This document shows positions 46,686 through 57,845 of a stretch of DNA of 64,000 nt, piece by piece; positions within the stretch are counted from its first letter, which is position 1, and the number at the start of each line of letters is the position of its first letter. Source of the DNA: Pseudomonas sp. R5(2019). Its GTDB lineage: Bacteria; Pseudomonadota; Gammaproteobacteria; Pseudomonadales; Pseudomonadaceae. The position numbers were made by a program, and so were the translations under genes. Location: positions 1 through 64,000 of the forward strand of contig NZ_JAAAMT010000022.1 in the NCBI RefSeq assembly GCF_009905435.1. The letters are read 5' to 3'. The notes below the pieces were generated by a model, which ran no database searches, was not told the DNA's origin, and saw only the letters and a program-made list of their open reading frames with translations.

Positions 46686-46774
46686 TGTGGGAGCGGATTT
46701 ATCCGCGAATAAGGGCACCGCGGTAGTTTTGAAAGACCTCAGGGGCCCTATTCGCGGATAAATCCGCTCCCACA
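46686..46774. repeat. REP pair between fdhA and purU
   Basis: TGTGGGAGCGGATTTATCCG is repeated in complement at the right end (CGGATAAATCCGCTCCCACA). It belongs to the same subtype as the core of the 12629-12791 element. Confidence 0.9.
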
Positions 46775-46805
46775 TTAAAAATCAAAAGCAATCCAATGGT
46801 GCCGG

Positions 46806-47663
46806 TTAGAGCACCACCGTCCGGTTGGCGTTTAGGAACACGCGTCGCTCGATGTGGTAGCCCACCGCCCGGGCCAGGGTCAGGCATTCGATGTCGCGGC
46901 CGCAGGCGATCAGGTCTTCGGGGTAGTGGCTGTGGTCCACAGCTTCCACGCCCTGGGCGATGATCGGGCCTTCGTCCAGGTCATTGTTGATGTAGTGCGC
47001 CGTCGCCCCGACCAGCTTCACGCCCTTGTTGTAGGCCTGGTGGTAAGGCTTGGCACCCTTGAAGCCCGGCAGTAGCGAGTGATGGATATTGATCGCCCAA
47101 CCGTCGAGTCGGCGGCACAGCTCGGGTGACAGCACTTGCATGTAGCGGGCAAGGATCACCAATTCCGCGCCGGACTCTTCGACCACCTGCAACACCTTGC
47201 GCTCTTGCGCCGGTTTGTCGTGTGGGTCGAGGGGGAAATGGTAGTAGGGGATTTCGTGCCAGCGCGCCAAAGGTTCCAGATCAGGGTGATTGGAGATCAC
47301 CGCGACCACGTCCATCGACAGTTGGCCAATACGCTGGCGATACAGCAAATCGTTCAGGCAGTGATCGGCCTTGGAGACCATGATCACCACTTTCGGCCGG
47401 TACTTGGGTGGCGTCAGTTCGAACAGCATGCCGAAGGCTTCACCGCGCTCGGCCAGGCCTGCGCGGAAGGCCGTTTCATCGAAGCCTTCGGGTTGGCGAA
47501 ACTCCACGCGAATGAAGAAACGCCCCGACACCCGGTCATCGAACGAATGGTGCTCGGTGACGTAGCAGCGTTGCTCGTACAGGTAGCGGGTCACCGCGTC
47601 CACGGTGCCAAGCACGCTGGGGCAGTCGGCGGTGAGAATCCAGGTATCCGGGGCGCGGCTCAT
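46806..47663 (-). CDS. purU: formyltetrahydrofolate deformylase
   Basis: PurU hydrolyses 10-formyl-THF to formate and THF, rebalancing folate one-carbon units. The 285-residue protein has an N-terminal ACT domain (about 8-85) and a formyltransferase-type catalytic domain with NIHHSLLPGFKG and VGATAHYI. It lies 22 bases after soxG. Confidence 0.95.
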   Translation of the reverse strand: MSRAPDTWILTADCPSVLGTVDAVTRYLYEQRCYVTEHHSFDDRVSGRFFIRVEFRQPEGFDETAFRAGLAERGEAFGMLFELTPPKYRPKVVIMVSKADHCLNDLLYRQRIGQLSMDVVAVISNHPDLEPLARWHEIPYYHFPLDPHDKPAQERKVLQVVEESGAELVILARYMQVLSPELCRRLDGWAINIHHSLLPGFKGAKPYHQAYNKGVKLVGATAHYINNDLDEGPIIAQGVEAVDHSHYPEDLIACGRDIECLTLARAVGYHIERRVFLNANRTVVL

Positions 47664-47685
47664 GCTTAAACTCCTGTGTAGACGA

Positions 47686-48318
47686 TCAAGCCTGGATGCT
47701 CAGGCCGTATTCAGCGGATGCATCCTGCAACCACAACCACCAGTAATCGGCGAAGCTGCGACGGATCAGCAGTTCCCAGGTTTCATCGCCCGTGCGGCGA
47801 ATCACCAGTTGCGACTTGGCGAACACGGTGCCCACGGCTTTGCCGACCGGGAAGTTGTTCGGGTGCACGTCGTAGCTGGTGGACTTCATCAACACGTCGC
47901 GCACGTTCGGGCCGCTCAACTCCAGCAGGCTCTGACCGCCGCTGACGTTGACGATCTGGATATGCAGGTCGCCCAGCGCCGCGCGCAGTTTTTTCTCGAC
48001 CGCCACTTCCTGGCCGCCGGGGACGATCAACAGCCACTCGTCCGGGCCGAGCCATTGCAGTGACATGTCTTTGTTGGCGACCACGGTCAGGGCCACCGGC
48101 AGTTCCAGGCCCAGGGCCTTGAACACGCCGCTGCTGAAGGCGGGGTCCTTGCCATCACCACGCAGGGTGAGGTGGCCGAGGAGTTTTTTCTCGCGCAGGG
48201 TCACGCCTGCGTTTTTACGGCCCTTGCCGACCAGGCTGGGAAGGTCTGCGTGGTGCAGCGAGGACTCGGCTTTGGCGCCGTTGTCTGGGCGTTGCTGGTA
48301 AACGTTGACTGCTGTCAT
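47686..48318 (-). CDS. soxG: sarcosine oxidase gamma subunit
   Basis: SoxG is the 210-residue small subunit of heterotetrameric sarcosine oxidase. It resembles the N-terminal part of the folate-binding T-protein family (LQWLGPDEWLLIVPGG). It lies 95 bases after soxA; the gap holds a REP pair. Confidence 0.93.
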   Translation of the reverse strand: MTAVNVYQQRPDNGAKAESSLHHADLPSLVGKGRKNAGVTLREKKLLGHLTLRGDGKDPAFSSGVFKALGLELPVALTVVANKDMSLQWLGPDEWLLIVPGGQEVAVEKKLRAALGDLHIQIVNVSGGQSLLELSGPNVRDVLMKSTSYDVHPNNFPVGKAVGTVFAKSQLVIRRTGDETWELLIRRSFADYWWLWLQDASAEYGLSIQA

Positions 48319-48350
48319 GTGACACCTGCCTTGAATTTTGTGTCGTGCCT

Positions 48351-48410
48351 ATCGCGGGCGAGCCCTGCTCCTACGTTCGGGGAATGTAGGAGCAGGGCTT
48401 GCCAGCGATG
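48351..48410. repeat. REP pair inside the sox operon
   Basis: GGCGAGCCCTGCTCCTAC and GTAGGAGCAGGGCTTGCC, separated by 11 bases, lie in the soxA-soxG gap. There they may tune relative expression of soxG and the genes behind it. Confidence 0.85.
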
Positions 48411-48413
48411 CTC

Positions 48414-51400
48414 TTAAATGTTCTGGCGATCGCCTTTAGGGTCGAAGAACACCGACGAGCAGATTTCTGCTTCGATGAAGGTGCCGTCCGCCAACGGAGC
48501 GAAGACCCGCTCACCCATGCGCTTGAGTCCGCCCTTGACCACCGCCAGTGCAAACGAGTGACCCATGGTCGAACTCATGTAGCTGGAGGTGACGTGGCCG
48601 ACCATTTTCATCGGGATGGTCTGGCGGGTGTCGAACACCAGCTGCGCGCCTTCTGGCAGAACCTTGTTGGATTCAACCGGCTTGAGGCCGACCAGCTGCT
48701 TGCGGTTCTCGCGCACGCAGTCTTCGCGGTTCATGCCACGCCAGCCGATCCACGAGAACGGCTTGGTGCGACCGACACACCAGCCCATGTTCAGGTCGTC
48801 CGGAGTCATCGAGCTGTCAGTGTCCTGGCCGACGATGATGAAGCCCTTCTCGGCCCGCAGCACGTGCATGGTTTCGGTGCCGTACGGGGTCAGGTTGTAC
48901 TTCTTGCCGGCCTCGGCGATTTTCTCCAGCACACCCATGGCGTAGTCGGCCTGCACGTTCACTTCATATGACAGCTCGCCGGTGAACGAGATACGGAACA
49001 CCCGCGCCGGTACGCCAGCGACGTTGCCTTCCTTCCAGGTCATGAACGGGAAAGCGTCCTTGCCCAGGTCGATGTCGGTGACTTCAGCCAGCAGCTTGCG
49101 GCTGTTGGGTCCGGACAGGGTCAGGGTCGCCCAGTGGTCGGTGACCGAGGTGAAGTACACCTTCAGGTCCGGCCATTCGGTCTGCTGATAGATCTCCAGC
49201 CATTGCAGCACGCGAGCCGCACCGCCGGTGGTGGTGGTCATGACGAAGTGGTTGTCGGCCAGGCACGCCGTCACACCGTCGTCGAAGACCATGCCGTCTT
49301 CCTTGCACATCAGGCCGTAGCGGGCCTTGCCCACGTCGAGCTTGGTCCAGGCGTTGGTGTAGACGCGGTTGAGGAACTCGCGCGCATCCGGGCCCTGGAT
49401 GTCGATCTTGCCCAGGGTCGAGGCATCGAGCAGGCCCACGCTGTCGCGCACGGCCTTGCATTCACGGGCCACGGCGGCGTGCAGGTCTTCACCGGTTTTC
49501 GGGAAGTACCAAGGGCGCTTCCACTGGCCGACGTCTTCGAACTCGGCACCGTTTTTCACGTGCCAGGCATGCAGTGCGGTAAAGCGCACCGGCTCCATCA
49601 GGTGCCCGCAATGACGCCCGGCGATCGCGCCGAAGGTCACCGGCGTGTAGTTGGGGCGGAACATGGTGGTGCCCATCTCGGGGATGGTGATGCCCATGGA
49701 CTTGGCGGCAATGGCCAGGCCGTTGACGTTGCCCAGTTTGCCCTGGTCGGTACCGAAGCCCAGTGCGGTGTAGCGCTTGACGTGCTCGACCGACTCGAAG
49801 CCCTCGCGGGTCGCCAGTTCGATGGCGGCAGCGGTCACGTCGTTCTGCTGGTCGACGAATTGCTTCGGCGCCCGTGCAGTGGATTTGTCGTGTGGCACCT
49901 GGAACAGCGCAATCGTGGCTTCTTCCTTACGGGCCACGGCTTTCGGCAACACGCCTTCAACCGCCTTGAATCCGGCTTCTGTCGCTGCCAGAGCACCGCC
50001 TGCGAAACCATCGGCCAAGGCATCGGCCAGCGGGTAAACGCCGTTGATACCACCGACGCAAACGCGTTTTTGCGGCGCTTCGCCAGGGACGAAACCGAGA
50101 ATGTCTTCACGCCAGATCGGCTTGCCGCCCAGGTGCGAAGCCAGGTGCACCACCGGGCTGTAACCGCCGGAGCTGGCCACCAGGTCGCACTCCAGCCACT
50201 CGCCGGGGCTGGTGACTTTATGGGCGCGTACATCGATGGCCGCCACGCGGGCAGCCGTCACGTGCTTGCTGCCACGGGACTCGATCACTGCGCTCGACGT
50301 CAGGATGCGAATGCCCTTGGCGCGGGCTTCTTCAACCAGCGCACCACGTGGGTTGTGGCGTGCGTCGGCAATGGCGACCACTTGCAGGCCGGCGTCGTGG
50401 CAGTCCAGTGCCACGCGGTAGGCGTAATCGTTGTTGGTCGACAGCACCAGTTTTTTGCCCGGTGCCACGCCATAGCGGCGCACATAGGTCGACACCGCAC
50501 CGGCCAGCATGTTGCCTGGCACATCGTTGTTGCCATACACCAGCGGACGCTCGTGGGTACCGGTGGCCAGCACCACGCGCTTGGCGCGGACACGGTGCAT
50601 GCGTTGGCGAACCTGGCCGATCGGCGCGCGGTCGCCCAGGTGGTCGGTCAGGCGCTGGTGAATGGTCAGGAAGTTGTGATCGTGATAGCCGTTCACGGTC
50701 GAGCGTGGCAGCAGGGTCACGTCGGAATAGCCCTTGAGCTCTTCGATAACGCTGGCGACCCACTCGGCCGCAGGCTTGCCATTGAGGGTTTCACGGCTGT
50801 CGAGCAGGCTGCCACCGAACTCTTCCTGCTCGTCGGCAAGAATCACCCGGGCACCGCTACGGGCAGCAGCAAGGGCCGCGGCCAGGCCAGCAGGGCCGGC
50901 ACCGACGATCAGCACATCGCAGTGCTGGTTCATGTAGTCGTAAGTGTCCGGGTCGTTTTCCAGCGGCGAACGGCCAAGGCCTGCCGCCTTACGGATGTAC
51001 TTCTCGTACGTCATCCAGAACGACTGCGGATACATGAAGGTTTTGTAGTAGAAGCCCGGCGGCATCAGCTTGCCGCCGACCTTGCCGAGAATCCCCATCA
51101 CGTCGTTGTTGACGCTCGGCCAGCCGTTGGTGCTGGTCGCGACCAGGCCTGCGTACAGCGCCTGTTGGGTGGCGCGCACGTTCGGCACCTGGGTCGCTTC
51201 GGTGGCACCGATCTGCAGCACCGCGTTCGGCTCTTCGGCACCGGCGGCAACGATGCCGCGTGGGCGCGAGTATTTGAAGCTGCGACCAATGATATCGACG
51301 CCGTTGGCCAGCAAGGCCGCGGCCAGGGTGTCACCGGCATAGCCCTGATAACGCACACCGTTGAAGGTGAAATTCAAGACCTGGCTGCGGTCGATACGAC

Positions 51401-51431
51401 CGCCGTTGGACAGGCGATTGACCTGGCTCAT
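48414..51431 (-). CDS. soxA: sarcosine oxidase alpha subunit
   Basis: This 1005-residue subunit of heterotetrameric sarcosine oxidase carries an NAD-binding part (VGAGPAG, residues 176-182) and a C-terminal half homologous to the glycine cleavage T-protein (from about 620). That half binds tetrahydrofolate and captures the methylene group. It is full-length. The start overlaps soxD by 4 bases. Confidence 0.95.
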   Translation of the reverse strand: MSQVNRLSNGGRIDRSQVLNFTFNGVRYQGYAGDTLAAALLANGVDIIGRSFKYSRPRGIVAAGAEEPNAVLQIGATEATQVPNVRATQQALYAGLVATSTNGWPSVNNDVMGILGKVGGKLMPPGFYYKTFMYPQSFWMTYEKYIRKAAGLGRSPLENDPDTYDYMNQHCDVLIVGAGPAGLAAALAAARSGARVILADEQEEFGGSLLDSRETLNGKPAAEWVASVIEELKGYSDVTLLPRSTVNGYHDHNFLTIHQRLTDHLGDRAPIGQVRQRMHRVRAKRVVLATGTHERPLVYGNNDVPGNMLAGAVSTYVRRYGVAPGKKLVLSTNNDYAYRVALDCHDAGLQVVAIADARHNPRGALVEEARAKGIRILTSSAVIESRGSKHVTAARVAAIDVRAHKVTSPGEWLECDLVASSGGYSPVVHLASHLGGKPIWREDILGFVPGEAPQKRVCVGGINGVYPLADALADGFAGGALAATEAGFKAVEGVLPKAVARKEEATIALFQVPHDKSTARAPKQFVDQQNDVTAAAIELATREGFESVEHVKRYTALGFGTDQGKLGNVNGLAIAAKSMGITIPEMGTTMFRPNYTPVTFGAIAGRHCGHLMEPVRFTALHAWHVKNGAEFEDVGQWKRPWYFPKTGEDLHAAVARECKAVRDSVGLLDASTLGKIDIQGPDAREFLNRVYTNAWTKLDVGKARYGLMCKEDGMVFDDGVTACLADNHFVMTTTTGGAARVLQWLEIYQQTEWPDLKVYFTSVTDHWATLTLSGPNSRKLLAEVTDIDLGKDAFPFMTWKEGNVAGVPARVFRISFTGELSYEVNVQADYAMGVLEKIAEAGKKYNLTPYGTETMHVLRAEKGFIIVGQDTDSSMTPDDLNMGWCVGRTKPFSWIGWRGMNREDCVRENRKQLVGLKPVESNKVLPEGAQLVFDTRQTIPMKMVGHVTSSYMSSTMGHSFALAVVKGGLKRMGERVFAPLADGTFIEAEICSSVFFDPKGDRQNI

Positions 51432-51757
51432 ACCTTTTCCCCCTGACCACTGGCAACCAATTGCGGGCTTGTGCTCTTGCCTGTCACTTGCGGCTTGGCG
51501 CCGATCGGATAGGTTTCAAGAATTTCATAGGTAACGGTGTCACGGGTGGCGTTGAAGTACTGGCGGCAACCGGCGGCGTGAATCCACAGTTCGTGGTGCA
51601 GGCCACGCGGGTTGTCGCGGAAGAACATGTAGGTGCCCCACTCTTCATCGGTGCAGGCACCGGGGTCCAGCGGGCGCGGAATGTGCGCCTGGCCTGAGGA
51701 ATGGAACTCTTCTTCGGAGCGCAGCTCGCCGCAATGAGGACAGAAGATGTGCAACAT
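51428..51757 (-). CDS. soxD: sarcosine oxidase delta subunit
   Basis: SoxD is a 109-residue zinc-binding subunit. Cys6 and Cys9 (CPHC) with a later His and Cys (WIHAAGCRQYF) form the zinc site. It lies between soxB (15-base gap) and soxA (4-base overlap), as in all SoxBDAG operons. Confidence 0.94.
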   Translation of the reverse strand: MLHIFCPHCGELRSEEEFHSSGQAHIPRPLDPGACTDEEWGTYMFFRDNPRGLHHELWIHAAGCRQYFNATRDTVTYEILETYPIGAKPQVTGKSTSPQLVASGQGEKV

Positions 51758-51772
51758 GATGAATTTCTCCTG

Positions 51773-53023
51773 TTAGTGGGCGACAGCGGCAGCGCCGTGT
51801 TCGTCGATCAGGGCGCCGCTGTAGAAACGGTCGATGGAAAACGGTGCGGCCAGCGGGTGCATTTCACCCTTGGCAAGGCTTGCGGCAAAGACGTTGCCCG
51901 AACCCGGGGTGGCCTTGAAGCCACCGGTGCCCCAACCGCAGTTGAAGAACATGTTCGCAACCGGCGTTTTGGAGATGATCGGGCAGGCGTCCGGCGTGGT
52001 GTCGACGATGCCGCCCCACTGACGGTTCATGCGCACGCGTGACAGGATCGGGAACATTTCCACGATGGCCTGCAGGGTGTGCTCGATGATCGGGTACGAG
52101 CCGCGCTGGCCGTAGCCGACCCAACCGTCGATACCGGCACCGATGACCAGGTCGCCCTTGTCGGACTGGCTGATATAGCCGTGCACGGCGTTGGACATGA
52201 TCACGCTGTCGATGATCGGCTTGATCGGCTCCGACACCAGTGCTTGCAGCGGGTGCGACTCGATCGGCAGACGGAAGCCCGCAAGCTTCGCCATGTGCCC
52301 GGAGTTACCGGCGGTGACCACGCCGACGCGCTTGGCGCCGATAAAGCCCTTGTTGGTTTCAACGCCGATGACCGCGCCGTTTTCCTTGCGAAAACCGATC
52401 ACTTCGGTTTGCTGGATCAGGTCCACGCCCAAGGCGTCGGCCGCACGGGCAAAGCCCCAGGCCACGGCATCGTGACGGGCCACGCCGCCGCGCCGTTGCA
52501 CGGTGGCGCCGAGGATCGGGTAGCGGGTGTTTTTCGAGCAGTCCAGGTACGGAATCTCGTCCATCACTTGCTGGGTGTTGAGCAGTTCACCGTCCACGCC
52601 ATTGAGACGGTTGGCCGACACCCGGCGCTCGGAATCGCGCATGTCTTGCAGGGTGTGGCACAGGTTGTAGACGCCGCGCTGGGAGAACATCACGTTGTAG
52701 TTGATGTCCTGGGACAGCCCTTCCCAGAGTTTCATGGCGTGTTCGTACAGGTGCGCCGACTCGTCCCACAGGTAGTTGGAACGCACGATGGTGGTGTTGC
52801 GGGCGGTGTTACCGCCGCCCAGCCAGCCTTTCTCGACCACGGCCACGTTAGTGATGCCGTGCTCCTTGGCCAGGTAGTAGGCGGTCGCCAGACCATGCCC
52901 GCCACCGCCGACGATGACCACGTCGTAGACCTTTTTCGGGGTCGGCGTGCGCCACATGCGCTGCCAGTTTTCGTGGTGGCTGAGCGAGTGTTTGAAGAGG
53001 CCAAAGCCAGAGTAGCGTTGCAT
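51773..53023 (-). CDS. soxB: sarcosine oxidase beta subunit
   Basis: SoxB is the catalytic flavoprotein subunit (416 residues) that demethylates sarcosine. It has an FAD dinucleotide motif at 39-44 (GGGGHG) and the ARHDAVAW segment, where a histidine holds covalent FMN in relatives. I use the ATG at 53023 ([12 protein letters not shown]), which has an AGGAG element 8 bases before it. An ATG two codons upstream is too close to that element. Confidence 0.95.
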   Translation of the reverse strand: MQRYSGFGLFKHSLSHHENWQRMWRTPTPKKVYDVVIVGGGGHGLATAYYLAKEHGITNVAVVEKGWLGGGNTARNTTIVRSNYLWDESAHLYEHAMKLWEGLSQDINYNVMFSQRGVYNLCHTLQDMRDSERRVSANRLNGVDGELLNTQQVMDEIPYLDCSKNTRYPILGATVQRRGGVARHDAVAWGFARAADALGVDLIQQTEVIGFRKENGAVIGVETNKGFIGAKRVGVVTAGNSGHMAKLAGFRLPIESHPLQALVSEPIKPIIDSVIMSNAVHGYISQSDKGDLVIGAGIDGWVGYGQRGSYPIIEHTLQAIVEMFPILSRVRMNRQWGGIVDTTPDACPIISKTPVANMFFNCGWGTGGFKATPGSGNVFAASLAKGEMHPLAAPFSIDRFYSGALIDEHGAAAVAH

Positions 53024-53044
53024 AGTCATTACTCCTGAACCCAC

Positions 53045-54298
<1,254 letters not shown>

Positions 54299-54427
54299 CG
54301 CATCTCTCCTGGCAGCGGATCGGTGGGCACCGGACCGAACGGGTTGGGCCTCATTGGATGCGATGGTATGGCCGGGACAGGCACGCGGAATGCCTACACG
54401 CGCCACACAAAGGTGCGTTTACGACAT

Positions 54428-54457
54428 GGCTGTAGCGCACTCGCTACAGCCTGTCAA
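54428..54457 (-). promoter_or_regulatory. glyA promoter containing a 10-bp inverted repeat
   Basis: GGCTGTAGCG-CACT-CGCTACAGCC (54428-54451) is a perfect inverted repeat between glyA and ltaE. On the minus strand TTGACA (54457-54452) is followed after 17 bases by a weak -10 (TACAGC). The repeat therefore fills the promoter spacer, as an operator would. Confidence 0.5.
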
Positions 54458-54527
54458 AAATGCCCCGTAGGCGACGTCCGAAAGCATGGTTTACAGTGCG
54501 TTCCATCATCGAACAAAGGACAGGGCC

Positions 54528-55568
54528 ATGTCAGAACAAACCCAGCAGTTCGCCAGCGACAACTATTCCGGAATCTGCCCCGAGGCGTGGGCCGCCATGG
54601 CGCAAGCCAACCACGGCCACGAGCGCGCCTATGGCGACGACCAATGGACGGCCCGCGCCGCGGATCACTTCCGCGCCTTGTTCGAAACCGACTGCGAAGT
54701 GTTTTTCGCCTTCAACGGCACGGCGGCCAACTCACTGGCCTTGTCGTCTTTATGCCAGAGCTACCACAGCGTGATCTGCTCGGAGACCGCCCACGTCGAA
54801 ACCGACGAATGCGGCGCGCCGGAGTTCTTCTCCAACGGCTCCAAGCTGCTCATCGCCCGCACCGAAGCCGGCAAACTGACCCCCGCCTCGATCCGCGAAA
54901 TCGCCCTCAAGCGCCAGGACATCCACTACCCCAAGCCGCGCGTGGTCACCCTGACCCAGGCCACCGAAGTGGGCAGCGTCTACCGCCCGGAAGAGATCAA
55001 GGCGATCAGCGCCACCTGTAAAGAGCTGGGCCTGAACCTGCACATGGACGGCGCCCGCTTCGCCAACGCCTGCGCCTTTCTGGGCTGCTCACCGGCCGAA
55101 CTGACCTGGAAAGCCGGGGTCGACGTGCTGTGCTTTGGCGGCACCAAGAATGGCATGGCGGTGGGTGACGCGATTTTGTTCTTCAACCGCGACCTGGCGG
55201 TGGATTTCGACTATCGCTGCAAGCAGGCCGGGCAACTGGCGTCGAAGATGCGCTTCCTCTCCGCACCCTGGGTCGGCTTGCTCGAAGGCGGGGCCTGGCT
55301 CAAGCATGCCGGGCATGCCAACCACTGCGCGCAGCTGCTGAGCGCGTTGGTGAAGGACATTCCCGGGGTTGAACTGATGTTCCCGGTGGAGGCCAACGGC
55401 GTGTTCCTGCAGATGTCGGAGCAGGCGCTGGAGGTGCTGCGGATCAAGGGCTGGCGGTTTTATACCTTTATCGGTAGTGGGGGGGCGCGGTTTATGTGCT
55501 CGTGGGATACCGAGGAGGAGCGGGTAAGGGAATTGGCGGGGGATATTCGGGCGGCGATGGAGGGGTGA
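54528..55568 (+). CDS. ltaE: low-specificity L-threonine aldolase
   Basis: This 346-residue PLP enzyme cleaves L-threonine and allo-threonine to glycine and acetaldehyde. Lys207 in CFGGTKNGM holds PLP, and HMDGARFANA lies at 172-181. It is divergent from the glyA-sox operon, with which it shares glycine metabolism. Its last 53 bases recur with changes at 57701-57750 and 59901-59953. The 3' end is G-rich (GGGGGGG runs) and differs from the tail encoded by the last copy. Confidence 0.94.
   Translation: MSEQTQQFASDNYSGICPEAWAAMAQANHGHERAYGDDQWTARAADHFRALFETDCEVFFAFNGTAANSLALSSLCQSYHSVICSETAHVETDECGAPEFFSNGSKLLIARTEAGKLTPASIREIALKRQDIHYPKPRVVTLTQATEVGSVYRPEEIKAISATCKELGLNLHMDGARFANACAFLGCSPAELTWKAGVDVLCFGGTKNGMAVGDAILFFNRDLAVDFDYRCKQAGQLASKMRFLSAPWVGLLEGGAWLKHAGHANHCAQLLSALVKDIPGVELMFPVEANGVFLQMSEQALEVLRIKGWRFYTFIGSGGARFMCSWDTEEERVRELAGDIRAAMEG
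55516..55568 (+). repeat. ltaE 3' end, copy A (functional end)
   Basis: These are the last 53 bases of ltaE (from AGGAGCGGGTAAGGG to the TGA). Copy C at 59901-59953 differs at 5 of 53 positions. Confidence 0.85.
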
Positions 55569-55580
55569 TAACTCTGTTCA

Positions 55581-55613
55581 TTCGGTCATCGGGTGTTGCA
55601 CCCGATGACCGAA
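55581..55613 (+). terminator. hairpin after ltaE
   Basis: TTCGGTCATCGGGTG-TTG-CACCCGATGACCGAA is a perfect 15-bp stem 12 bases after ltaE. It lacks a T-run, so it may be a processing or Rho-assisted end. Confidence 0.7.
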
Positions 55614-55657
55614 GCACACGCTTGATTACGCCGTTGCTGAACAGTCAAAAACCATGA

Positions 55658-57535
55658 TTATTGATTAGGGATGGGGACGTAATCCCATTTTTGCCCATTC
55701 ATACCGCACCGAGCCAAAGACAACGGCTTAGATCCAAATGAAGCAGCGCCTGCTGTCAAGCAAGTATCATCTTGTTTTATTGTCGGCGGCGAAGAAGAAA
55801 AATCCACCTTCAATGCAGGTGTTGCCGTCGAGGGAGTGCCTAGCACGGCCTTATCTCCAGCGCGAACGACAAATAAATCACCGCGAGCGATCGTTCCATT
55901 GGGCAAGACCGTCCAATGCGCTGATGGATCAGCACCGTGGCAGGCTGCCCCTGTGACTATTTTCACCGCGAGCACCCCTTCGTCCAACAAACAGTAGTTC
56001 TCGCTCAGGAATCTAACTTTAGGAAGTTTCGTCTGCCGAATTGAAATTGAAATCGTCACCGGCGTTTCCCAGTTAGGGGCAGCCGCATCAATGGCCTTAA
56101 GTTTCAAGACACCGTTGAACATGCCTTCGGGAATCTGGGGGTTATCGGTGGCGAGATACTGAAGCGTGAAGAATAGCGCTCCTCCTCCCTGGCACCCGGC
56201 ATTATTATTCATACCACTCTGAGAGCATCCGCCAATAGAACGCTGTGCTCGCAGCTTGACCGGAAACTCAACACCTGCGTCATTCTTCAGTTTCACTGTC
56301 AGCGTCGTATAACCACCCCCCGGCAGCGCTTGCAACTGCGTTGGCCCAACACTCGGGTCAAGAGCTACCAAGCCCGCTCGCGGGTTTGCCACTGAGGTAT
56401 CCATCCGCAAACGGGCTGTTTCCTGTTCGCCAAGGCCTGCGAGAATCAAGCGCTCGCCGGGTAGTTCAGGCTGATACCCCGTTAACCGAGCGATGTTTTC
56501 TCGCCACACCCTGGCCATATCAGCTGTATTCGCATTACCCAGAGGTAGGCCATGCGCATCACGAACCGCGGGCGTTGAGACATAGGGAACGTTGTTACCA
56601 CATAAAAAAGTGGCCGACCTGCCATTGCTGTAACCGTATTTATAATTCTTTGAATCTGGATCGCCATTACAGTGGTCCCCCCCTGCGTTATGGCTGATCT
56701 CATGACGAAACGCTGATGGCGCGTACCATAGATTCACACTCGTGTGTCCGGGCATATAGGCACGGCCTCCGGGACCATTCCCTGACCCATAAGACGTACT
56801 GACATCAGCATGCAAGGCCACCTTGTCGTTCTGAAGATTATTTTGCCAATTTCGCAAGCCCTCACTTGACGTACCGTAATCAGGCGTTTCATCAATGATT
56901 TTAATACCCACCAGTCGCAAAGAAAGCCCTGACACTAAGGAATTACGAAGTCCCAGATTCAGCGTTTCAAGTTGTGCCAGTGCATAACCCACGGCATCTC
57001 CCCCCAACTGGCCGAGCGTGTAGTTCGTATAGCCAACAAGCATATCGACATACTTGTGCTCACCAGAGCTCGGTGGAGGCGCTGCCAACCGCAGCTCCTC
57101 AGCGCCTGGAACGGTGTCAGCGGTCATGTAATTCAGCGGCGGTTCTGGGTGAAATGTTCTTTCACCGTTGCGATTTACCAGCAATATGCCGCGATTGCCC
57201 GGCTCATCAATGATCGCAACGACCGAGTTATCCGGCGCACGAACAACCACCAGCGACCCCGTGTCACCATCCTTGGTCAGCAGGTTTCCGCTTTCTACGG
57301 TATACCCTTGCACCTCCTTGATCCCCGACCGCTCAAACCGCGCCGAGCCAATCTCCTTTGCATACACCTGCGGCGGCGTTGCCATCGGCACCGCACTGGT
57401 CTCTTTTTCAATGGGCACGTCATTGGCAGGTTTGCCTTCGCTACTCACACACCCCGACATCAACGCCGCAAGCGATAGCGCTGCCAGGCCAGCCCCCAGC
57501 GTTCTAAATCCCTGAGCAAATCGTGAATCTTGCAT
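55658..57535 (-). CDS. metzincin-type lipoprotein metalloprotease, copy 1
   Basis: The 625-residue protein starts with a lipoprotein signal peptide (LMSGC, Cys29; +2 Val suggests the outer membrane). The predicted zinc site HEISHNAGGDH (278-288) fits HExxHxxGxxH of metzincins. The usual Met-turn is replaced by Leu311 in FLCGNNVPYVSTP. A middle domain (about 360-500) precedes a short lectin-like tail with a QxW motif (Gln615-Trp617). Residues 1-99 and about 351-500 are nearly identical to copy 2; the catalytic part and the tail differ. A surface or secreted peptidase is inferred. No named family is certain. Confidence 0.78.
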   Translation of the reverse strand: MQDSRFAQGFRTLGAGLAALSLAALMSGCVSSEGKPANDVPIEKETSAVPMATPPQVYAKEIGSARFERSGIKEVQGYTVESGNLLTKDGDTGSLVVVRAPDNSVVAIIDEPGNRGILLVNRNGERTFHPEPPLNYMTADTVPGAEELRLAAPPPSSGEHKYVDMLVGYTNYTLGQLGGDAVGYALAQLETLNLGLRNSLVSGLSLRLVGIKIIDETPDYGTSSEGLRNWQNNLQNDKVALHADVSTSYGSGNGPGGRAYMPGHTSVNLWYAPSAFRHEISHNAGGDHCNGDPDSKNYKYGYSNGRSATFLCGNNVPYVSTPAVRDAHGLPLGNANTADMARVWRENIARLTGYQPELPGERLILAGLGEQETARLRMDTSVANPRAGLVALDPSVGPTQLQALPGGGYTTLTVKLKNDAGVEFPVKLRAQRSIGGCSQSGMNNNAGCQGGGALFFTLQYLATDNPQIPEGMFNGVLKLKAIDAAAPNWETPVTISISIRQTKLPKVRFLSENYCLLDEGVLAVKIVTGAACHGADPSAHWTVLPNGTIARGDLFVVRAGDKAVLGTPSTATPALKVDFSSSPPTIKQDDTCLTAGAASFGSKPLSLARCGMNGQKWDYVPIPNQ

Positions 57536-57845
57536 AAGCGTGCACCCCCAATCGAATTCCATGCGCCCGCAGGCGCCTCCATGTCTGGCCCACCTCAAGG
57601 GAAGGCCTGTGATCGAGTGTGTGATGGATGGCGAGGCGTGCCTAGCTAGCAGAACTGCTAGGTAAGGGCCTGAAAAGGGCTGTCGGGAGCATGGCTGTAT
57701 AGGCGCGGGAAGGGCATTGGCGGCGGATATTCGGGCGGCGATGGCGGTGATACCCTGCTGTGAAGCGCGGGGGCAAGCGCAACGCATGCCCCCGGTGCTA
57801 TAGCGAAAAAACAGGCCCAAATATTTTCGCTGATCCAGCTACGTC
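57536..57845. other. duplicated upstream region of protease copy 1
   Basis: Bases 57536-57665 are almost the same as 59748-59875 upstream of copy 2. They include an operator-like CTAGCAG-AA-CTGCTAG (57646-57661; 59857-59872 in the other copy). An ltaE 3' tail (57701-57750) follows, then a CGGGGGCA/TGCCCCCG hairpin (57768-57794) and an AGCGAAAA/TTTTCGCT repeat that may terminate copy 2. Confidence 0.65.
57701..57750 (+). repeat. ltaE 3' tail, copy B
   Basis: Fifty bases, AGGCGCGGGAAGGGCATTGG onward to TGA, match the ltaE end with two small deletions. It lies just beyond the promoter side of protease copy 1. Confidence 0.8.

Noticed and set aside
49134..51446. 770-residue open frame on the plus strand
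   Set aside because: It is antisense to soxA, whose full-length family match is clear.
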